In this document: positions 8,771 through 18,265 of the stretch, one piece after another | Layout of the letters: every line of letters starts with the position of its first letter | How positions within the stretch are numbered: position 1 is the first letter of the stretch | Assembly (NCBI GenBank): GCA_032068765.1 | Contig: DAMBHY010000001.1 | Span: forward strand, 62,001 to 126,000 | DNA length: 64,000 nucleotides | Direction of reading: 5' to 3' | Source: DAMBHY01 sp032068765 | GTDB lineage: Bacteria > Bacteroidota > Bacteroidia > Bacteroidales > Dysgonomonadaceae | Translations under genes and position numbers: made by a program | The notes under the pieces: generated by a model | Told to the model about the DNA's origin: nothing | Seen by the model: only the letters and a program-made list of their open reading frames with translations | The model's database searches: none

Positions 8771-9334
8771 ATGGCAACTAAATTACGTTTACAAAGAAGA
8801 GGTCGTAAAAATCACCCTTTTTACCAAATCATCGTTGCAGATAGCAGGGCTCCACGAGATGGAAAATATATTGAAAGGATAGGTTCTTACAACCCGAACA
8901 CTAATCCTGCTACAATAATTTTAGATTTCGAAAGAGCTTTGCATTGGATTCAAACAGGTGCACAACCTACAGACACAGTACGCAACATTCTATCTGCAGA
9001 AGGAGTTCTTATGAAAAAACATCTTTTAGGAGGTGTTGCTAAAGGAGCTTTCTCAGAGGAAGAAGCTGAAAAAAGATTTGATGCTTGGAAAAATAACAAA
9101 CAACAAGCTGCTCAATCTGAAAAGAGTAGAAACGAAGAAAAAATGCGCAATGAAGAAAAAGCGCGTTTAGAAGCTGAAAAGGAAGTAAACAAAGCAAGAG
9201 CCGAAGCTATCGCTAAAAAGAAAGCGGAAGAAGAAGCTGCAAATGCTCCTGTTGAAGAAGCAGCTGCAGAAGAAACAACTACTGTAGAAGAACCAGCAAC
9301 TGAAACTCCCGCGGAAGAGCCAGCAGCTGAATAA
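8771..9334 (+). CDS. rpsP: 30S ribosomal protein bS16 with long Ala/Glu/Lys-rich extension
   Basis: 187 residues. The first 80 or so are ordinary bS16 (KLRLQRRGRKNHPFYQIIVAD, PRDGKYIERIGSYNPNT), a primary-binding small-subunit protein. The remaining 100 residues are a low-complexity tail: first a basic/acidic helix-forming part (KSRNEEKMRNEEKARLEAE), then Ala/Glu/Pro/Thr-rich. Extended bS16 is common in Bacteroidota, whereas most bacteria have about 80-90 residues. It has its own promoter and terminator; no rimM, trmD or rplS gene follows, unlike the classical proteobacterial operon. The start is fixed by the conserved N-terminus. Confidence 0.95.
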   Translation: MATKLRLQRRGRKNHPFYQIIVADSRAPRDGKYIERIGSYNPNTNPATIILDFERALHWIQTGAQPTDTVRNILSAEGVLMKKHLLGGVAKGAFSEEEAEKRFDAWKNNKQQAAQSEKSRNEEKMRNEEKARLEAEKEVNKARAEAIAKKKAEEEAANAPVEEAAAEETTTVEEPATETPAEEPAAE

Positions 9335-9359
9335 TCTTCTGCAGAATAAAATATCAAGA

Positions 9360-9390
9360 AGACTTCAAACTTAGTTTGAGGTCTTTTTTA
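9360..9390 (+). terminator. Intrinsic terminator of rpsP
   Basis: 11-bp stem with one G-U pair (9360-9370 with 9374-9384), 3-nt loop, followed by a T run. It also separates rpsP from the convergent cobalamin cluster. Confidence 0.8.
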
Positions 9391-9427
9391 TTTACCTATA
9401 ACCCATATTTATTCAAAACATTTAATC

Positions 9428-11266
9428 CTATAATAGGATTTTCCCTTCTTCACTTATCAAAAAAATATTTATTTCACCTCTTTTGAATACTGTTTTACAC
9501 ACATCGGAACAATGCTGAATTATTTTTTTAAAAAAAATATTATTTTCAGGAGGAATGATACTCCACAGTTCGCGAGCAAGGGTTATTTCATTAATTTCAT
9601 GGATTGTTTTTTCACTGCACTTCGATTCTTGGGCTAATTGCGTAATAAAAGATTTATTCATAACTGATTTTTTGCTGTGTGTATCTAAAAGTCCTTCTGC
9701 CAACTTAACGGCTTTTCCAATCATTATACCCAAAACAACATTGTCTATTTCTTCTTCTGACGCGATTCTAAGCGACTCACCAATGAAATTACCATATTGT
9801 ACAAAAGCTTGAATGGGTAAGTGTGGATAACGAGATCTCAAGAATCTTTCACTCTTTGCGCCTGAGTTAAAAACGATACATGAAATGCCTAATGCTTTGG
9901 CAACTTGTATTTCTCGCCTGATGGAATTAACAAATGCTTCACTTGAAAATGGTTTAACAATCCCAGAAGTACCTAATATTGAAATTCCTTCTACGATTCC
10001 CAACTTCGGGTTGAATGTTCTTTTTGCAATTTCTTCTCCCCGAGGTACAGATATTGTGATCTCTACGCCTAAACTTAAATCTTCCGATAATTTTTCTATT
10101 GATTCTTGTACTTCACGAATAATCATTTTGCGCGGCGTAGTATTTATAGCAGGATAACCAATTGGCAATCCCAAACCTGGAAGTGTTACCTTTCCAACGC
10201 CATTACCCTTCAGAAATTTGATTTCATTAGACTGACTATTTAGAGATACTTTTGACCAAATTTCAAAACCATTGGTAACATCCGGGTCATCCCCGGCGTC
10301 TTTTATAACACACGCACTTACACTTCCATCATCGTGAAATTCCGTTTTTGCCACTTGAATAGTTATCATTTCATTATTAGGTATTTTGATAGATACTTGA
10401 TGCTGAACCTCATTTGTGAGAAGCGTTGTAAGTGCCGCTTTTGTTGCAACAGTAGCGCATGAACCTGTAGTGTATCCTGTTTTTAAGTCAAAAAAGTCGG
10501 GAAGTATATTTTCTATTTGCTTACGTAACCCATATTTTCCTTCCACAACGGCATTAGCAACGTAAGGAAGTGGAGGACGACGAAGTACTAAAACTGGTAT
10601 ATCCAAAGAATGAGCGTCGTCTATTTTCTCATTAAATCCACCGGAGATTCCACTCTCTTTTGTGAGAATTGCCTGTGGTGAAAGTTGCTTAAAAATTTTC
10701 AAATTATTTCTTTGATTTTCATAAAACAAAATGTTCTCTTTGGGGAAGTTATTTTTGTCAACAATTTCTAGTGATTCAGTACAATTCATTATTCTAAAAT
10801 AACAGGTATTCGAAGACCAATATGCTTTTAGTTTAAAAATACTATTTACACCAGTTAAAGCCAAAAGGTTATTTATCTTATTTGTAGACAAATATTTTAT
10901 TACAGCATCATAATTATCAAACCAATGAAGGGATGAATCTCTTGGGGGATACTGTCGCTCAAATCTAATTATTGGAATATTTAACTTTTTCGAAGCAATA
11001 CCTGCATTTTTATGAACATTTATTGCAAAAGGATGTGTTGCATCTATAATCAACTTTATTTTATGTTCAATACAGAATGTAATTATAGATTTATCATCTA
11101 AATCTCCAAAAATACGGACTCCATGCGCACTTTCTACTTGTTGTGAATTATTTCTGGTAGAGTAATAAAAGAGTTTCCCTGCTTCATCACACACTTGCAA
11201 TGCAATACGCCCCTCTGTGGTACCGCCAAGTATTAATATTTGAGCATAATTATATTTCTCTCTCAT
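9428..11266 (-). CDS. cbiJD: CbiJ-CbiD fusion: precorrin-6A reductase and cobalt-precorrin-5B C1-methyltransferase
   Basis: 612 residues, two enzymes of the anaerobic corrin pathway in one chain. Residues 10-240 are CbiJ/CobK: nucleotide-binding ILILGGTTEGR (10-20) and IDATHPFA (75-82), the NAD(P)H-dependent reductase of the macrocycle. Residues 260-600 are CbiD: KTGYTTGSCATVATKAAL from position 262 and the mid-domain PRGEEIAKRTFNPKLGI and ISILGTSGIV, the SAM-dependent C1 methyltransferase that follows loss of the acetaldehyde fragment. It is the last gene of the riboswitch-led run. The ATG at 11266 is preferred over a TTG three codons upstream; it overlaps the ABC ATPase gene by 17 bp, suggesting translational coupling. 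Confidence 0.92.
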   Translation of the reverse strand: MREKYNYAQILILGGTTEGRIALQVCDEAGKLFYYSTRNNSQQVESAHGVRIFGDLDDKSIITFCIEHKIKLIIDATHPFAINVHKNAGIASKKLNIPIIRFERQYPPRDSSLHWFDNYDAVIKYLSTNKINNLLALTGVNSIFKLKAYWSSNTCYFRIMNCTESLEIVDKNNFPKENILFYENQRNNLKIFKQLSPQAILTKESGISGGFNEKIDDAHSLDIPVLVLRRPPLPYVANAVVEGKYGLRKQIENILPDFFDLKTGYTTGSCATVATKAALTTLLTNEVQHQVSIKIPNNEMITIQVAKTEFHDDGSVSACVIKDAGDDPDVTNGFEIWSKVSLNSQSNEIKFLKGNGVGKVTLPGLGLPIGYPAINTTPRKMIIREVQESIEKLSEDLSLGVEITISVPRGEEIAKRTFNPKLGIVEGISILGTSGIVKPFSSEAFVNSIRREIQVAKALGISCIVFNSGAKSERFLRSRYPHLPIQAFVQYGNFIGESLRIASEEEIDNVVLGIMIGKAVKLAEGLLDTHSKKSVMNKSFITQLAQESKCSEKTIHEINEITLARELWSIIPPENNIFFKKIIQHCSDVCKTVFKRGEINIFLISEEGKILL

Positions 11267-12284
11267 GGTTTGCAAGTATTATGTTTAATAATTCCTGAAT
11301 AGACTGGGCATATTGTCGGGGCTGATTATGTAATGATATAAAAATCTGTTTATCAATAATTTCTATCAAATCGTGAGATTCGACATTACGCGCAGCTAAT
11401 ATTCTATTACGCAGAAGAGCTTTTCGAATCATAGAATAATGTTGTCCATGCCCCTTCAAACGAATGGTTCTGTAAAATTCATTTTCAATACGGAATAATC
11501 CTGTTTCCTTATCGAAAATGATACCTTTGCGTGCAAAAAAATTGCTTAAGCTTCCGTTAAGTGATAAATCTTCTGGTGTGCCTACATGCAGTTGGGTATT
11601 ATCATCCATCAGCCATATTTTATCGGCTATTTGCAAAGCAAGTTCCAAATCATGTGTTGAAAGAAAAATTGTTTTTTGTGTTTCTCTTGAAAGACGGTGC
11701 AGTAACTGCATCATTTCAACCTTACTCGGAAAATCCAAAAAAGCAGTTGGTTCATCGAGCAAAATAATAGGTGTATCTTGTGACAATGCTTTTGCAATCA
11801 TTACCTTTTGACGTTCACCATCACTTAAATTGTTTATTAAACGATCAGCAAGATTTTCTACATTTACAAGTGAAATCGCCTTATCTATCTTAATGACATC
11901 TTCGCTTGTAAGTTTTCCCCAAAAGCCTGTATATGGACTACGACCAATAGATATCAACTCTCTCACTGACATATTTCTCAATTCAATCCTATCAGTAAGC
12001 ACGACACTCACAAGCATTGATAATTCTTTTTCAGAATAGGATGTGATAGAGCTGCCACCTATTGTGATATCTCCATCTAAGATTGGTTGAAAAGCAGATA
12101 TGGTGCGTAGAAGTGTGGATTTGCCAATTCCATTAGCACCCAACAAACAGGTGAGCTCACCTTTTTTAATATTTGCATTAAGATGGGAAGCTACAATGTG
12201 AGTCTTTTTGCGGTTTTTATATCCAACACTTAGATCACACAGTTCTATTGTTGATTGTTGTTTTATGATATTAGTAACTTTCAT
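11250..12284 (-). CDS. btuD: BtuD/FecE-type ABC transporter ATPase with C-terminal extension
   Basis: 344 residues. Residues 14-255 are a complete ABC ATPase of the siderophore/cobalamin importer group: Walker A GANGIGKST (49-57), signature LSDGERQKV (153-161), Walker B IILLDEPTAFLD (173-184) and switch histidine in LSTHD. It would energise the BtuC-like permease encoded next to it, on the cytoplasmic face. About 85 further residues at the C-terminus (HGQHYSMIRKALLRN, ESHDLIEIIDKQIFIS) are not part of a normal BtuD and have no motif I recognise. The ATG at 12284 is chosen over an upstream TTG. Both ends overlap neighbouring genes. The cobalamin role rests on context; siderophore ATPases look the same. 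Confidence 0.85.
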   Translation of the reverse strand: MKVTNIIKQQSTIELCDLSVGYKNRKKTHIVASHLNANIKKGELTCLLGANGIGKSTLLRTISAFQPILDGDITIGGSSITSYSEKELSMLVSVVLTDRIELRNMSVRELISIGRSPYTGFWGKLTSEDVIKIDKAISLVNVENLADRLINNLSDGERQKVMIAKALSQDTPIILLDEPTAFLDFPSKVEMMQLLHRLSRETQKTIFLSTHDLELALQIADKIWLMDDNTQLHVGTPEDLSLNGSLSNFFARKGIIFDKETGLFRIENEFYRTIRLKGHGQHYSMIRKALLRNRILAARNVESHDLIEIIDKQIFISLHNQPRQYAQSIQELLNIILANHEREI

Positions 12285-13305
12285 TCTTTCTTTTTCCAAA
12301 TAATACAGATATCACAATTGGAGCACCAATTAGTGCAGTCACTGAATTGATTGGCAATGCGCCCTCTATGCCAGGCATACGTGCCAACAAATTACAAAAT
12401 AGTGCTAAAAAAGCACCTGTGAGTGTTACTGCAGGCATCAAAACGATGTGATTAGATGTAGAAAAAATAGTTCTACAGAGATGAGGCACAGCAAGACCTA
12501 AGAATATGATTGGTCCACAATAAGCAGTAACAATAGCTGTGAGCAAACAAGAGCATGTAATAACGAGCATTCGGGCATGTTTTACATTTAGCCCAAGATT
12601 TCGGGCATAATTATCTCCTAACAGCATAAGGTTAAGAGTTTTAATGAGTAGAAAAGAAATAGGAATGATTATAATCATTATTGTAACAAATAGATATACC
12701 TGATTTCCGGATACTTTAGCAAAACTTCCTAATCCCCAAATAACATAAGAACGCACATCCTCATCGTTACTAAAAAATTTCAAAACTCCGATAATCGCAT
12801 TTGCAATATATCCTATCATTACACCCAGAATGAGTAAAACTACATTTCCTTTAACCCGCTGAGCTATATACAAAATCAATATCATTACAGCCATGGCACC
12901 AATTATCGCACTGACGTTTATAGCAATTTCACCTACAAACCCCATCCTGCTCAAGGCAGCCCCGCCAATGTTCCCGGATAGTAAGATAATGGTGGCTACC
13001 CCTAAACTTGCTCCGGAGCTGATACCTAATTCAGAAGGCCCAGCTAAGGGATTATGAAAAACAGTCTGCATTTGCAAGCCGCTTATGGATAATCCGGCAC
13101 CTGCAATGAGAGCAGTAATGGTTTGTGGAAATCTCGACTTCCAGATAATATTCTGTTCAATCTGGAGATTCGCACCATTTTTTCCTAGTAGAATATCACA
13201 TACATCTAAGAACGGAATTGAGACTGTTCCCAGTGAAAGGTTGAGCATCGTCAATAATACGATTGCAATTGTAATTAACATAAAACTGAAAGCGTTTCTA
13301 TTCAT
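12271..13305 (-). CDS. btuC: BtuC/FecCD-type ABC importer permease
   Basis: 344 residues with about ten transmembrane helices, typical of the FecCD family that forms the homodimeric channel of vitamin B12 and siderophore importers. Recognisable segments are NPLAGPSELGISSGASLGV (the NPLA.P..LG..SGA motif), the GPIIFLGLAVPHLCR coupling region that docks on the ATPase, and C-terminal GALPINSVTALIGAP. It lies 8 bp from the binding-protein gene and overlaps the ATPase gene by 14 bp, making a BtuF-C-D-like unit inside the corrin cluster. Substrate is inferred (corrinoid) from position. Confidence 0.9.
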   Translation of the reverse strand: MNRNAFSFMLITIAIVLLTMLNLSLGTVSIPFLDVCDILLGKNGANLQIEQNIIWKSRFPQTITALIAGAGLSISGLQMQTVFHNPLAGPSELGISSGASLGVATIILLSGNIGGAALSRMGFVGEIAINVSAIIGAMAVMILILYIAQRVKGNVVLLILGVMIGYIANAIIGVLKFFSNDEDVRSYVIWGLGSFAKVSGNQVYLFVTIMIIIIPISFLLIKTLNLMLLGDNYARNLGLNVKHARMLVITCSCLLTAIVTAYCGPIIFLGLAVPHLCRTIFSTSNHIVLMPAVTLTGAFLALFCNLLARMPGIEGALPINSVTALIGAPIVISVLFGKRKNESY

Positions 13306-13313
13306 GCGTAGCT

Positions 13314-14450
13314 CTATTTCAATATTTCGTAATATACAGGTTTATAAGTCGGTAGTTGCTCGGGATGAAATGCTTTTATAAGGTCGGCAAGTACTACTTC
13401 CGGTTCTACCGGTGTATTTTCGTAAAAAGGTTTTTCTCTTAGGTTGCAATATATTACTTTCTTATTTTTGAATGCTTTAAAATCGGCATAACGACTGTCC
13501 GTCTTTTCCATTATGTCATAAGAAAAATTTCCGTCATAACTATTAACAACACGCCAAAAATCTACATTGGCTCCTTGCAAATATACTTGCTCAAAATCTA
13601 TATAAAATCCACCGGATTCATTATCATTTGTCATAAAGTATTTAGCGCCTGCATCTTTGAATATGTTCGCTAAGTAACTATTTCCTCCCACCACATACCA
13701 ATTGTCGCCATGCATTTCTCCGCTCAAGACAGTTGGTCGATAGCTCACATTTTCCACCTTACGTTTAAGGTTGTTATATTTTTTTTCAATTTCAGTAAAT
13801 TTGCGATTAGCTTCATCTTCCATTCCAATCAGCATTCCTGTAAATTTCAGCCATTCTGCTTGACCTAAAGGCGAACTCTCTTTATAACCGAGAAAAGTAA
13901 TTAGTGGAAATCCTAAATTTCTAATAGACTCATAACCTCCTTTTTTGAAAGGCGATACTAAAATAACCTCTGGATTAAGCGCCATAATAAGTTCATTATC
14001 AAAATTCCCTTCAATTCCTATCTTTCGTGTTTTCTTCTCTTTCAATTGTTGTTTTATAATAGAATTGAAAAGAAAACGGGTACTACTTATCCCTACAATT
14101 TTGTCAGCGGCATTCAATTTAATAAAGTTAGATATTTGCAAAGCAGTCATACACACCACTTTATTGATTGGAGTTTGGATAATTGTATAACCTTTGGGAA
14201 TTTCTGTAGGATTTTCTCCTTTTTTCACAAAAGCATAATGGTAAGTCAGGCTGCTTTCGCCAACAGGGTCTTGCATATCCACAAGGCGATATGCTCCAAA
14301 GTCTGTAACTTTAAAACCTTTTGCATATTTAATCTCAAGATTAGTTCCTTTTGATTCAGATTCTAAACGATTAGTTTTTTTGTCTTTTGTATAATCACAA
14401 CCTGACAATAGTAAAATACTAAATAATAAATAAATGATTGTTTTATTCAT
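13314..14450 (-). CDS. btuF: Periplasmic substrate-binding lipoprotein (BtuF/FecB-like)
   Basis: 378 residues. Signal peptide with lipobox LLSGC (Cys near residue 18), so membrane anchored. The body is a class III helical-backbone binding protein: PINKVVCMTALQISNFIKLN starts the first lobe, MALNPEVILVSPF and AEWLKFTGMLIGMEDEANRKF are typical TroA/FecB-domain stretches, and LSGEMHGDNWYVVGGNSY leads into the second lobe. It would deliver a corrinoid or metal chelate to the permease encoded 8 bp downstream. The ATG overlaps the cbiL stop as ATGA. A length of 378 is longer than E. coli BtuF, as usual in Bacteroidota. Corrinoid specificity is inferred from context. Confidence 0.83.
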   Translation of the reverse strand: MNKTIIYLLFSILLLSGCDYTKDKKTNRLESESKGTNLEIKYAKGFKVTDFGAYRLVDMQDPVGESSLTYHYAFVKKGENPTEIPKGYTIIQTPINKVVCMTALQISNFIKLNAADKIVGISSTRFLFNSIIKQQLKEKKTRKIGIEGNFDNELIMALNPEVILVSPFKKGGYESIRNLGFPLITFLGYKESSPLGQAEWLKFTGMLIGMEDEANRKFTEIEKKYNNLKRKVENVSYRPTVLSGEMHGDNWYVVGGNSYLANIFKDAGAKYFMTNDNESGGFYIDFEQVYLQGANVDFWRVVNSYDGNFSYDIMEKTDSRYADFKAFKNKKVIYCNLREKPFYENTPVEPEVVLADLIKAFHPEQLPTYKPVYYEILK

Positions 14451-15175
14451 ATTTTCTCTTTTTTCTTTATAATCATAATTGAAAAATAAGGGAACTGTCG
14501 GTCACTGATTAATTTTATATCGCATGTATAAAATTCTTTTTTAGTGATTCCTATGTTTTCAAAATAGTGGAATTCGGCATCAGTAATCAAATTGACAGCT
14601 TGCTTTATTTGCTCTTGTTGTTGTGACAATTTCATCAGAACGATGCTATTGTTCATTTTTAGTTGCTCTTTTATCTCTTCAACAGAAATATTAGACGGAA
14701 ATACAGACAGTCTTTCATCTTGTTTTACCACATGTATGCCGGCATAAGCTCCACATGCCAAAAAAGCAGGAACACCTGCTATACGTTCTACTGGTATGCC
14801 TTTACTTTCCAAACGATCCAATATATATTGCACAGAGGAATAAAAACCGACATCACCTTCTGCAACAAAAGACACTTTCAATCCAAGTCTATATTTTTCT
14901 GATATTTCTTCGGCAATGATATCATACACTTTTTCTGCAAAAGTCCGATTTTTGTTCATTGGAATATTGAAAAGCTTTATTTTATCATTTTCAATTCCTA
15001 GCTGATTCAAGATGTCTTTTGCTCTGGAAAGTATTTTTTCTCCAACTTGTGTGAAAGGGCAATAAATAATATTTGAATCTTGGAGCGCATGGTAGGTTTT
15101 CAGCGTGATTAATTCAGCATCTCCCGGACCGAGAGATACACATAATGGATATCTCAATTTTTTGTTATTACTCAT
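14447..15175 (-). CDS. cbiL: Precorrin-2 / cobalt-factor II C20-methyltransferase
   Basis: 242 residues, the normal length for CbiL/CobI. The tetrapyrrole methylase fold is marked by the SAM loop VSLGPGDAELITLKTYHAL near the N-terminus and by FVAEGDVGFYSSVQYIL and IAGVPAFLACGAYAG in the middle. It methylates C20 of cobalt-sirohydrochlorin, the first corrin-specific step, using SAM in the cytoplasm. The final residues are basic. It lies 9 bp downstream of cbiGF and its stop overlaps btuF as ATGA. It is the only single-domain corrin-ring enzyme of this cluster. Confidence 0.92.
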   Translation of the reverse strand: MSNNKKLRYPLCVSLGPGDAELITLKTYHALQDSNIIYCPFTQVGEKILSRAKDILNQLGIENDKIKLFNIPMNKNRTFAEKVYDIIAEEISEKYRLGLKVSFVAEGDVGFYSSVQYILDRLESKGIPVERIAGVPAFLACGAYAGIHVVKQDERLSVFPSNISVEEIKEQLKMNNSIVLMKLSQQQEQIKQAVNLITDAEFHYFENIGITKKEFYTCDIKLISDRQFPYFSIMIIKKKEKI

Positions 15176-15184
15176 CGTTATGGC

Positions 15185-17014
15185 TTATTTTCTAAAAAGA
15201 TGTTTAAACTCATCTGCATATAATCGGGATAATCCATGTCGATTACCTATAGCCTCTCCGACGACAATCATTGTGGTAAGTGTCAGGTTGTTGTCTTTAA
15301 TAATCTTAGCTAAATCTTTCAATTCTCCTCGATATATTTTCTCATCTTTCCACGTTAGTTTGTAACATGCAGCAACAGGGGTATTAGGCGGATAGTGTTC
15401 TAATAATTCGTTTTGCACATTTTCAGCAATGGATGCACTTAGGAATATACACATCGTACTTTGAGAACGAGCTAACAAGTGCAGTTTTTCTTTTTCGGGC
15501 ATCTGTGTACGTCCTTCTCCTCTTGTGAGAATAATGGTTTGAACTTTCTCGGGTATTGTAAATTGCGAACGTAAAGCAGCCGCTGCAGCTTGAAACGAAG
15601 ATATCCCGGGAGTGATATGGTAAGACATTTGATGCTCATCAAATAGTGCCATTTGTTCTTGTATGGCACCATAAATACACGGGTCGCCGGTATGCAATCT
15701 TACGACTAATAGCCCCCTGTCATAAAATTCTTTCATAATATCAAATTGTTCTTCAAGACTCATTGAAGCTGAACTGCGAACGGTAGCGCCTTTCTTTGCA
15801 TAATAAGTTAGCTCAATGGGTACAAGACTGCCTGCATAGAGTATCAAGTCGGCCGTTTCTAAAAAATATTTGCCTTTTACAGATACCAACTCCGGATCTC
15901 CCGGTCCTGCTCCCACAATCTCTATGTGTCCTCTACGCAATGCGTCTTTGTTTATAGCTACGGCATAAGTAAAATCATTGCCTTGGCTCAATACAGATTT
16001 TTGTTTTTCAACTATAAGCAGTCCGTTATTTGAAGATTTTATAGCGGCTGCTTCCGCAACACTTGGCGAAGAAGTGATGCATTCTACCTTTTCTGAAGGA
16101 TTGGGTACTTCTATTTCCTGTAAATCTTCGCCTTTGTATGTAAGAGTTGGTACATCAAATATTTCTGATAAATTCTTTATTAGCGGCTCATCCTTTTTCA
16201 AATCTATGGTAGAGATTTGTGAAATGGATTGCCATGCAATGTTTTTCTTTTGTAATGATTGCTTAATGTATGTTGCTACACCATAAATTTCACTAAGTTT
16301 TCGGCATCCAACTCCAAGCTGCAACACTTTTGGATGGTAATAGATTATTGGAATTTTATCATTAACATATAGGAATGGAGTTACTGCAACCAGCAAATCA
16401 TATTTAGCTAAATCTATCTTGTCAAAAGTATAATAGATATCTACAAAATCGGGTTTGGTGCGCTCAAAATAGCTGGTTCCTCTATCTTTTATATCAAGTA
16501 ACAGCGCTGTCGATTTTTTATTTACAAAGGTTGTAAGAGGATGATTAAAGTTTGAAGCCGTAGTTTGTGTATCCCACCCAAATTGCGATCCTATTGTATC
16601 TAAAGGCCACAGTCCGATATTATCGCTTTGTGTGGTAATAACTTCTTCGGCACCCAATATGCGAGATAATCGCATAGACAGTTCATTAGCTCCACCTACA
16701 TGTCCCGACAAAACGGAGATAACAGAATTACCTGTGCTATCGATATTTATGATTGCAGGATCAGTATATTTATCAGATATAAAGGGAGCGATACTTCTCA
16801 CGCAAATGCCCAGAGCACCTACAAAAATAATTGCGTCCGACGTCTTAAATAGTTGTTTGGTAGTTTCTGAAATAGATGAAATTTGATTACACTCATCAAA
16901 ATGATTTTTGACATAAATTGTAATTTGAGGTAATTCTTTTCTAATGATAAGCGCCAAATCAATAGATGATTCAGACACCAGTATCAATGCTATATTTTTA
17001 AACTTAGAATCCAT
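15185..17014 (-). CDS. cbiGF: CbiG-CbiF fusion: cobalt-precorrin-5A hydrolase and precorrin-4 C11-methyltransferase
   Basis: 609 residues. Residues 5-335 are CbiG: DAIIFVGALGICVRSIAPF (60s-70s), SVLSGHVGGANELS and the later LQLGVGCRK and PSVAEAAAI segments; CbiG opens the delta-lactone and releases acetaldehyde. Residues 360-609 are CbiF/CobM: IEIVGAGPGDPELVSVKGK from about 365, LHTGDPCIYGA and ITPGISSFQAAAA, the C11 methyltransferase acting just before CbiG. Fusing the two consecutive activities is chemically sensible. The ATG at 17014 is favoured over a TTG three codons upstream. It lies between cbiET (38 bp) and cbiL (9 bp). Confidence 0.92.
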   Translation of the reverse strand: MDSKFKNIALILVSESSIDLALIIRKELPQITIYVKNHFDECNQISSISETTKQLFKTSDAIIFVGALGICVRSIAPFISDKYTDPAIINIDSTGNSVISVLSGHVGGANELSMRLSRILGAEEVITTQSDNIGLWPLDTIGSQFGWDTQTTASNFNHPLTTFVNKKSTALLLDIKDRGTSYFERTKPDFVDIYYTFDKIDLAKYDLLVAVTPFLYVNDKIPIIYYHPKVLQLGVGCRKLSEIYGVATYIKQSLQKKNIAWQSISQISTIDLKKDEPLIKNLSEIFDVPTLTYKGEDLQEIEVPNPSEKVECITSSPSVAEAAAIKSSNNGLLIVEKQKSVLSQGNDFTYAVAINKDALRRGHIEIVGAGPGDPELVSVKGKYFLETADLILYAGSLVPIELTYYAKKGATVRSSASMSLEEQFDIMKEFYDRGLLVVRLHTGDPCIYGAIQEQMALFDEHQMSYHITPGISSFQAAAAALRSQFTIPEKVQTIILTRGEGRTQMPEKEKLHLLARSQSTMCIFLSASIAENVQNELLEHYPPNTPVAACYKLTWKDEKIYRGELKDLAKIIKDNNLTLTTMIVVGEAIGNRHGLSRLYADEFKHLFRK

Positions 17015-17052
17015 TTTATTCAATGATTTTCTTACTTCTGTTTATATATTTG

Positions 17053-18240
17053 CTATATTTTTATGGCTTGCATTACATTTATGGCATTAAAATTATCCAC
17101 TTTTATTGTAATGGCGTTTTTCAATTCAAACTGATGTGCGCTAAGCGACTGTACAAACAACTTTTCACTTTCGGTGGAAACGGAATTAAAAACAACGACA
17201 CCATTTGTAGGTAAAATATCGGCAAGTTTGCCTATTATTTCGTACATCTTTCCGCCATGTCCGCCAATAAAAACAGCATCGGGCTGTGGAAAAGTCGATA
17301 AATCGAGGGTCGTAAAATTGCCCATTCCAATTTCTATTCCCGGAGTACCAAAAAATCTAGCATTTTGTTCTATCAGCTGACGAGCCTCATTTCGCTTTTC
17401 AAATGCAACTACCTTTAAATGTGGAAACTGCAACTTTGCCTCAATAGAAACAGAACCTGTGCAAAAACCAATATCCCAAAAAACCTTTTTATCAAGAAGA
17501 TGCAACATGCTTAACGAAAGAAGTCGTACGGGCATTTTTGTTATCATCTTTGTTCTTCCATTTAATAGCTGAAAATCCGACTCTGGTATTCCAAAACATT
17601 TGGCTTTTTGATAAGAACGAAGCAGAATAATATTATTGGGATAGGCAAATTTCTGATGAGCTACATCCTCCAGTCTCCAGCTGCCAACTTTCTCTTGCTG
17701 ATTGTTTCCTAAAAGTTGTCCGACAAACATCGTATAATTATCATACCCAAACTCCAACATTCTTGAAGCAACTGTTTGAGGTGTGTGTTCCTTATTATCT
17801 GTTAATATCCCTATTTTTTCATAGCCCCGGATGAGTGCCTCATCCAGTTTATCCCAAGGACGCCCGGTAAGAGATACAATATGCATATCTTGATATGGCA
17901 TCAGCAAACGGTGCGCCAGCAATTGCAAAGAATTAAAATAAGGATAAACATGCACCCGCGCATGCGGAATTTCGCGAATTATTATATTCGCAATGCCATA
18001 AAACAGAGGATCTCCAGAAGCAAAAACTACAACATTGTCATATGCAGCGTATTGTTTAAGCACTTCTGAAAGCGGGACTACTACCTGAATCCACGTGTGA
18101 TTGCTTGGAAGATAAGGGCGTACGATTTCATAGTGTCTTTTACCTCCTGAAAAAATAGTGTGTGATTGGATAACGTGTTGTATTTCAGGTGCAAAATTTT
18201 GCACTCTGCTATCATTAATCCCGATTATTTCAAATTTCAT
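17053..18240 (-). CDS. cobL: CbiE-CbiT fusion: precorrin-6Y C5,15-methyltransferase (decarboxylating)
   Basis: 395 residues, same architecture as CobL. Residues 1-205 are the CbiE tetrapyrrole methylase half (ASGDPLFYGIANIIIREIPH, IVSLTGRPWDKL), which methylates C5. Residues 215-395 are the CbiT half, a class I SAM methyltransferase with KVFWDIGFCTGSVSIEAK as the glycine-rich SAM loop and FIGGHGGKMYEII, which methylates C15 with decarboxylation of the C12 side chain. Start ATG 18240 gives MKFEIIGI, a standard methylase beginning. It is spaced 25 bp from cbiHC and 38 bp from cbiGF in the same orientation. Confidence 0.93.
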   Translation of the reverse strand: MKFEIIGINDSRVQNFAPEIQHVIQSHTIFSGGKRHYEIVRPYLPSNHTWIQVVVPLSEVLKQYAAYDNVVVFASGDPLFYGIANIIIREIPHARVHVYPYFNSLQLLAHRLLMPYQDMHIVSLTGRPWDKLDEALIRGYEKIGILTDNKEHTPQTVASRMLEFGYDNYTMFVGQLLGNNQQEKVGSWRLEDVAHQKFAYPNNIILLRSYQKAKCFGIPESDFQLLNGRTKMITKMPVRLLSLSMLHLLDKKVFWDIGFCTGSVSIEAKLQFPHLKVVAFEKRNEARQLIEQNARFFGTPGIEIGMGNFTTLDLSTFPQPDAVFIGGHGGKMYEIIGKLADILPTNGVVVFNSVSTESEKLFVQSLSAHQFELKNAITIKVDNFNAINVMQAIKI

Positions 18241-18265
18241 GTATTGAATATCTATTTAAGAGCTG

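Noticed and set aside
9112..9357. Ser/Ala-rich minus-strand frame opposite rpsP
   Set aside because: A shadow of the low-complexity Glu/Ala tail of bS16 and of no independent support.
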